DNA of 64,000 nucleotides from Nocardiopsis sp. CC223A (GTDB lineage Bacteria > Actinomycetota > Actinomycetes > Streptosporangiales > Streptosporangiaceae), in contig NZ_JASFDV010000015.1 of the NCBI RefSeq assembly GCF_030766825.1, positions 36,343 through 100,342 on the forward strand. Reading direction: 5' to 3'. The translations under genes and the position numbers were made by a program. The notes beneath the pieces were generated by a model, which ran no database searches, had not been told where the DNA came from, and was given only the letters and a program-made list of their open reading frames with translations. Below, one piece after another: positions 60,303 through 64,000 of the stretch. How positions within the stretch are numbered: position 1 is the first letter of the stretch; the number at the start of each line of letters is the position of its first letter.

Positions 60303-61592
60303 CTACTGGAACCGCGGGCGCAGCGGCATGTGGGCGTCGGTGCCGTCGAGCTTGACGCCCAGGATCTGGTGGAGCTGCACCACGTTCCTCTCGAAGCCGA
60401 GCACGCACCCGGCCATGTACAGCCGCCAGACCCGGGCGGTGCCCTCGCCGACCTCGGCGACCGCCGCGTCCCAGTTCCGCTCCAGGTTGGCGCCCCAGTG
60501 GCGCAGGGTGAGCGCGTAGTGCTCGCGCAGGTTCTCCTGGTGGCGGATCTCGAACCCGGCGTCGTTCATGGCCGTCTGGATCTCGCCGGGCCCCTCCAGC
60601 TCGCCGTCGGGGAACACGTAACGGTTGATGACCCCGTCGGTGTCCATCGGGCGCAGGTCGTTGCGGGGCCGGGTGATGCAGTGGTTGAGCAGTCGGCCGC
60701 CCGGCACCAGCTTGTCGTTCAGCGACGAGAAGTAGGCGGGAAGGTTGCGGGCGCCGATGTGCTCGGTCAGGCCGATGGAGCTGATCCGGTCGAAGCCGCC
60801 GTCGGGGACGTCCCGGTAGTCCATGTGGCGGACCTCGGCCAGGTCCGACAGCCCCTCCTGGGCGATGCGCTTGGCCGCCCACTCGGCCTGTTCCTTGGAC
60901 AGGGTGACGCCCAGCACCTTGACCTTGTACTCGCGGGCGGCGTGCATGACCATGCCGCCCCAGCCGCAGCCCACGTCGAGCAGGCGCATGCCCGGTTCCA
61001 GGCCGAGCTTGTTCGCGACCAGCTCGTACTTGCGGAACTGGGCGCTCTCCAGGGCGCCGTCGTTCGCCTCCGCCCGGCCCGGTGCTCCGTCGGCGTCGTC
61101 GAAGACCGCACAGGTATAGGTCATGGACGGGCCCAGCACCAGCTCGTAGAAGGCGTTGGAGACGTCGTAGTGGTGGTGGATGGCCTCGGCGTCGCGCTGC
61201 TTGGAGTGGCGCCAGCCCAGCCCGGCCAGACGGCCGCGCGTCACCTCCTGGGGCGGCGGGGCGACCCGGTTGACGAACTTGACCCAGCCCACGGAGCGGA
61301 CGATGGCCGCCAGGTCGCGGGCGGACACGTTGATCCCCTCCGCGAAGACGAAGTCGGTCATCCGCCGCAGGACGGTGTACATGTCGCCCTCCACCTCCAG
61401 GTGCCCGGAGACGTAGGCGCGGGTCAGGCCCAGGGCGTTGGGCGACTGGGCCAGGTAGTTGACCGCGACCGGGGTGCGCACGTGCAGGTGGACGTCGCTG
61501 TTCGGGTCTCCGGAGGCACTGCCGTCGTAGGCCGTGAAGCGGATGGGCGCGTCGGGTCCCACGACGCGCTCGAAGATCTCGGCGAGCCGCAT
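60303..61592 (-). CDS. tmsB: cyclopropane-fatty-acyl-phospholipid synthase family methyltransferase, probable TmsB
   Basis: 429 aa. N-terminal lipid-binding part, then a SAM-dependent methyltransferase with LLDVGCGWGGMVMHAA, VLGVTLSKEQAEWA and SIGLTEHIGARNLPAYF, and HHHYDVSNAFYELVLG before them. In cyclopropane synthase relatives this enzyme methylates the double bond of an acyl chain in membrane lipid. With the flavin oxidoreductase next door it should make a 10-methylene intermediate, giving 10-methyl-branched (tuberculostearic-type) fatty acids. ATG 61592 has GAGGAAGGG ~8 nt upstream. Confidence 0.87.
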   Translation of the reverse strand: MRLAEIFERVVGPDAPIRFTAYDGSASGDPNSDVHLHVRTPVAVNYLAQSPNALGLTRAYVSGHLEVEGDMYTVLRRMTDFVFAEGINVSARDLAAIVRSVGWVKFVNRVAPPPQEVTRGRLAGLGWRHSKQRDAEAIHHHYDVSNAFYELVLGPSMTYTCAVFDDADGAPGRAEANDGALESAQFRKYELVANKLGLEPGMRLLDVGCGWGGMVMHAAREYKVKVLGVTLSKEQAEWAAKRIAQEGLSDLAEVRHMDYRDVPDGGFDRISSIGLTEHIGARNLPAYFSSLNDKLVPGGRLLNHCITRPRNDLRPMDTDGVINRYVFPDGELEGPGEIQTAMNDAGFEIRHQENLREHYALTLRHWGANLERNWDAAVAEVGEGTARVWRLYMAGCVLGFERNVVQLHQILGVKLDGTDAHMPLRPRFQ

Positions 61593-61659
61593 GTTCTTCT
61601 TTCCCTTCCTCTCGCGGATGCGGCCCGCTCCACGGGTCGCCTCCCGTTTCTGCGTGGTG

Positions 61660-63111
61660 TCATCCGTTGCGTACGCACTTGGCGTACAGGTCCAGCAGCC
61701 TCCCCTGCGGGTCGTAGGTCTCCTTGAGATCGGCGTAGGCGGAGCCGTTGTAGAGGCGCCAGAACTCCTCCTCGGTGTAGAAGGAGTCGGAGTACAGCGA
61801 CTTGTGGCCGTCGAGTTCGGCGACGCGCTCCTCCACCCGCCGGTTGTGGTGGGCTCGGCGCTGGCCGGGCTTCATGTCGACCAGGCCCCAGAAGCCGAAG
61901 TTGACGTAGAGGCGGTCGCTCTCCAGCGGGTAGAGCGGCCACACGTGGTCGCCGGGGGCCAGGTCGGGCCGGCGCGGTTCCTTCAGGCGCAGCGGGCACA
62001 TCCACACCGGGGTCATGCCGATCTCACCGTGGAAGAAGTCGAGGAACTCGGCCCCGCGCTCCACACCCACCTCGATGTCCTGGATGAGGGGTTCCTGGGG
62101 GCGGCGGCCCCGGTAGTGGTTGAGCAGCCGGGAGAAGGCGGTGCGCCGGTCCCAGGCCACCAGCCTGCGGTAGACGTCCGAGCGTTTGAGGGAGCGCGGC
62201 CACAGGGAGCGCACCACCGGGTTCTGCACGCCGAAGGCGCGCGAGCACCAGAACCAGTCGGTGTCCCAGCGCCACAGGTAGTCGTGGACGGTGAGGTAGT
62301 CGCCCGGACCGTTGTCGGCGTTGTCCCGGATGGAGCGGTAGTAGATCTCCTGCCCGGTGTAGTCGCTCGCCCAGGGCGCCCGGTCGGTGAAGCGGGCCAC
62401 CGTCAGGTACAGCTCGTCACGGGAGAAGGCCACCCCGTCGACGAAGTCGACCGGTCGGCCGTCGTGGGAGTGGTCGGCGCAGATCCGGGCCAGGGCGTCC
62501 ATGGCCTCGGCGGCGTCGTGGAAGCGCAGGTGGCGCAGGTGCACGTACGGGGAGACGGGTTCCAGTTCGATGCGCAGGCGCAGGCTGTAGCCGAGGGTGC
62601 CGTAGGAGTTGGGAAAGCCGTGGAAGAGATCGGCGTGGGCGTTGTCGCGGGTGGCGGTGACGATGTCGCCGGAACCGGTGAGGATCTCCATCTCCTGGAC
62701 GGCCTCGTGCGGCAGGCCGTTGCGGAAGGAGGAGGACTCGATGCCCATCCCGGTGACGGCGCCGCCCAGGGTGATGGTGCGCAGCTGGGGGACGACGGTG
62801 GGCATGAGCCCGTGCGGGAGGGTGGCGGCGACCAGGTCCTCGTAGGTGGTCATGCCGCCGACGTCGGCCAGGCGCTCGACCGGGTCGATGGAGATGACGC
62901 CGGTGAAGGCGGAGACGTCGAGGGTGGGCGCTGAGGTGGGCTCGCGGAACCGGAACAGGTTGGAGGTGGGTTTGGCGAGCCGGACCGGCGCGTCGGGCGG
63001 CAGGGACCGGTAGTCGCGGCGCAACCGGTTGACCGCCGCGATGTGCCGGGCCAGGCCGGTGTCGCCGCCGGAGGCGGTGTCGCTGTTCGTTCCCTGCCGT
63101 TGAGGACTCAT
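61660..63111 (-). CDS. tmsA: FAD-binding oxidoreductase, probable TmsA
   Basis: 483 aa. PCMH-type FAD-binding part: LADVGGMTTYEDLVAATLPHG, PTVVPQLRTITLGGAVTGMGIESSSF. The C-terminal substrate domain contains YVNFGFWGLVDMKP and a final DLYAKCVRNG. It matches the Rv0449c / BfaA / TmsA family, which reduces the 10-methylene group made by TmsB to a 10-methyl group. The adjacency to tmsB on one strand (67 nt apart) strongly supports the pairing. ATG 63111 has a weak purine stretch (GGGATCAGGG) before it. It is divergent from the racemase gene. Confidence 0.85.
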   Translation of the reverse strand: MSPQRQGTNSDTASGGDTGLARHIAAVNRLRRDYRSLPPDAPVRLAKPTSNLFRFREPTSAPTLDVSAFTGVISIDPVERLADVGGMTTYEDLVAATLPHGLMPTVVPQLRTITLGGAVTGMGIESSSFRNGLPHEAVQEMEILTGSGDIVTATRDNAHADLFHGFPNSYGTLGYSLRLRIELEPVSPYVHLRHLRFHDAAEAMDALARICADHSHDGRPVDFVDGVAFSRDELYLTVARFTDRAPWASDYTGQEIYYRSIRDNADNGPGDYLTVHDYLWRWDTDWFWCSRAFGVQNPVVRSLWPRSLKRSDVYRRLVAWDRRTAFSRLLNHYRGRRPQEPLIQDIEVGVERGAEFLDFFHGEIGMTPVWMCPLRLKEPRRPDLAPGDHVWPLYPLESDRLYVNFGFWGLVDMKPGQRRAHHNRRVEERVAELDGHKSLYSDSFYTEEEFWRLYNGSAYADLKETYDPQGRLLDLYAKCVRNG

Positions 63112-63221
63112 CCCTGATCCCGTTCCCGGTCGTGGCGCGAGTGAGGCACAGCGTGGACCGGTCGAATCCGGTCGTGGTGGGCCGGAGGGGACCGATCCCC
63201 TCAGTTCTACCTAGCGGTAAC

Positions 63222-63240
63222 GAAGGAAACCACCCCATTT
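63222..63240 (-). promoter_or_regulatory. 19-nt motif copy 2 upstream of tmsA
   Basis: GAAGGAAACCACCCCATTT on the plus strand, nearly identical to 59541-59559. It lies in the 227-nt divergent space between tmsA and the racemase gene. TAGGTA near 63206-63211 (minus strand) could be a -10 of tmsA. Confidence 0.6.
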
Positions 63241-63338
63241 ATGTCGTGTCGTCGCAGAAGCGGTCCGGGCCGGGGCCGCGACCCCGGCCCGAGCTGCGGC
63301 TCGGGTGGGGGCGGGGCCCGCGGATAGGATCGGGGTTC

Positions 63339-64000
63339 ATGCGCATCGCTGTCGTAGATTCCGGAATCGGCATGCTGTCCACCGCCGCGGCGCTGTTCGC
63401 CGCCCGGCCGGACGCCGAGCTGTACCTGTCCATGGATCCGGACCACATGCCGTGGGGGCCGCGTACCCACGACGAGATCGTCGAGCGCGCCCTGGCCGGT
63501 GCGCGGGCCGCCGTGCACGCGGCGGGGGGCGAGGTGGACGCGGTGGTGGTGCCGTGCAACACGGCGTCGGTGCACGGGCTGGCGGAGTTGCGGGAGCGGT
63601 TCGAGCCGGGTGTGCCGGTGGTGGGGACGGTCCCGGCGATCAAACCGGCGGCGACCGCGGGCACGCCGATCGCGGTGTGGTCGACCGAGGCGACCACCCG
63701 CAGCGAGTACCAGCGGCGGCTGGTGGAGACCTTCGCCCGGGGAGTGGACGTGACCCCGGTGGCGTGCGTCGGGCTGGCGGAGGCGGTGGAGTCGGCCGAC
63801 CCGGGGCGGATCGCCGAGGCGGTCGCCTACGCGGCGGAGCGCACTCCGGGCCGGGTGCGCGGGATCGTGCTGGGGTGTACTCACTACGACCTGGTCGGCG
63901 CTGCGATCACCGAGGCCCTGCGGGCCCGGCCGGACGCCGCGGGCGGGGTGGAGCTGTTCACCGCGGCGGACGCGGTGGCCGCGCAGACGCTGCGCCGCAT
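63339..64000 (+). CDS. murI: aspartate/glutamate racemase family protein, probable glutamate racemase (truncated by window end)
   Basis: 220 codons are visible and the frame is open to the last base. IAVVDSGIGMLSTAAAL carries the first Asp/Ser, VPCNTASVHG the first catalytic Cys, GTVPAIKPAA the middle segment, and LGCTHYDLV the second catalytic Cys, so both bases needed for Glu racemisation are present. It makes D-glutamate for peptidoglycan. GMLS replaces the more usual GGLS, so a paralogue of the main murI is possible. ATG 63339 begins eight nt after TAGGAT (63325-63330), again close to leaderless. Confidence 0.85.
   Translation, partial: MRIAVVDSGIGMLSTAAALFAARPDAELYLSMDPDHMPWGPRTHDEIVERALAGARAAVHAAGGEVDAVVVPCNTASVHGLAELRERFEPGVPVVGTVPAIKPAATAGTPIAVWSTEATTRSEYQRRLVETFARGVDVTPVACVGLAEAVESADPGRIAEAVAYAAERTPGRVRGIVLGCTHYDLVGAAITEALRARPDAAGGVELFTAADAVAAQTLRR

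Overview
The window is GC-rich chromosomal DNA of an actinomycete. GTG and TTG starts are common, terminators are long GC hairpins without T-tracts, and several genes look leaderless (a TANNNT hexamer 6-8 nt before the start codon). The housekeeping set is a single-copy actinobacterial core: a large sigma-70 (sigA/hrdB type) with a Lys/Ala-rich tail, topoisomerase IV parC and parE, B12-dependent nrdJ with nrdR, lexA, leuS and rnhB. From memory, the neighbourhood parC - parE - DUF7455 - sigA - rnhB - nrdJ/nrdR/lexA resembles the Streptomyces order. A canonical CelR/CebR operator before a GH81 glucanase and a tmsA/tmsB fatty-acid methylation pair point to a Nocardiopsis/Thermobifida-like member of Streptosporangiales. 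That placement is inference.

Layout. 1-5 kb: a TPR-CHAT protease-like protein convergent with an MBL-fold hydrolase, an enoyl-CoA hydratase and a DUF5998 protein. 5-11.5 kb: a GNAT/acyl-CoA-synthetase fusion, a PfkB sugar kinase, a G-rich tandem repeat, and a RecQ helicase with a fused phosphoribosyltransferase-like tail. 11.5-14.7 kb: secreted GH81 beta-1,3-glucanase under two palindromic operators. 14.8-22.2 kb: parC, beta-carbonic anhydrase, a TPR protein, a Cds1-type cysteine desulfhydrase, an IS remnant, and parE on the other strand. 22.6-29 kb: small zinc-type protein, GNAT, YaaA, sigA, and a PAS-PAS-GAF-SpoIIE phosphatase. 29-36.6 kb: a less GC-rich stretch, a small helical protein, an unknown 552-aa protein, a PtpB-like phosphatase, a sugar nucleotidyltransferase, a membrane protein with two AAA+ domains, and RNase HII. 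36.7-44.3 kb: small membrane proteins, a two-gene SPFH operon, a CBS protein, and a toxin-antitoxin-like pair behind three 9-bp direct repeats. 44.3-49 kb: nrdR-nrdJ with paired NrdR-box candidates, divergent from lexA, which has a LexA box over its -35. 49-56 kb: lipoprotein hydrolase, two paralogous single-TM exported proteins, leuS, and an acyl-CoA ligase. 56-64 kb: a three-gene sugar ABC importer without its own ATPase, the tmsA-tmsB-158 aa operon, and a truncated glutamate racemase gene.

How the genes work together. Three regulatory circuits can be read from the DNA: LexA autoregulation, NrdR autoregulation of nrdRJ, and CelR-type control of GH81. The SPFH pair, the ABC importer, the tms genes and the toxin-antitoxin pair are tightly packed, some with stop/start overlaps, and are probably co-translated. 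No CRISPR-cas locus, intact insertion sequence, prophage, tRNA or rRNA gene is visible. The least explained pieces are the CHAT protein, the SPFH operon, the double AAA+ protein, the hybrid antitoxin, the RecQ fusion with its neighbouring repeat array, and a near-identical 19-nt motif shared by the ABC and tms promoter regions.
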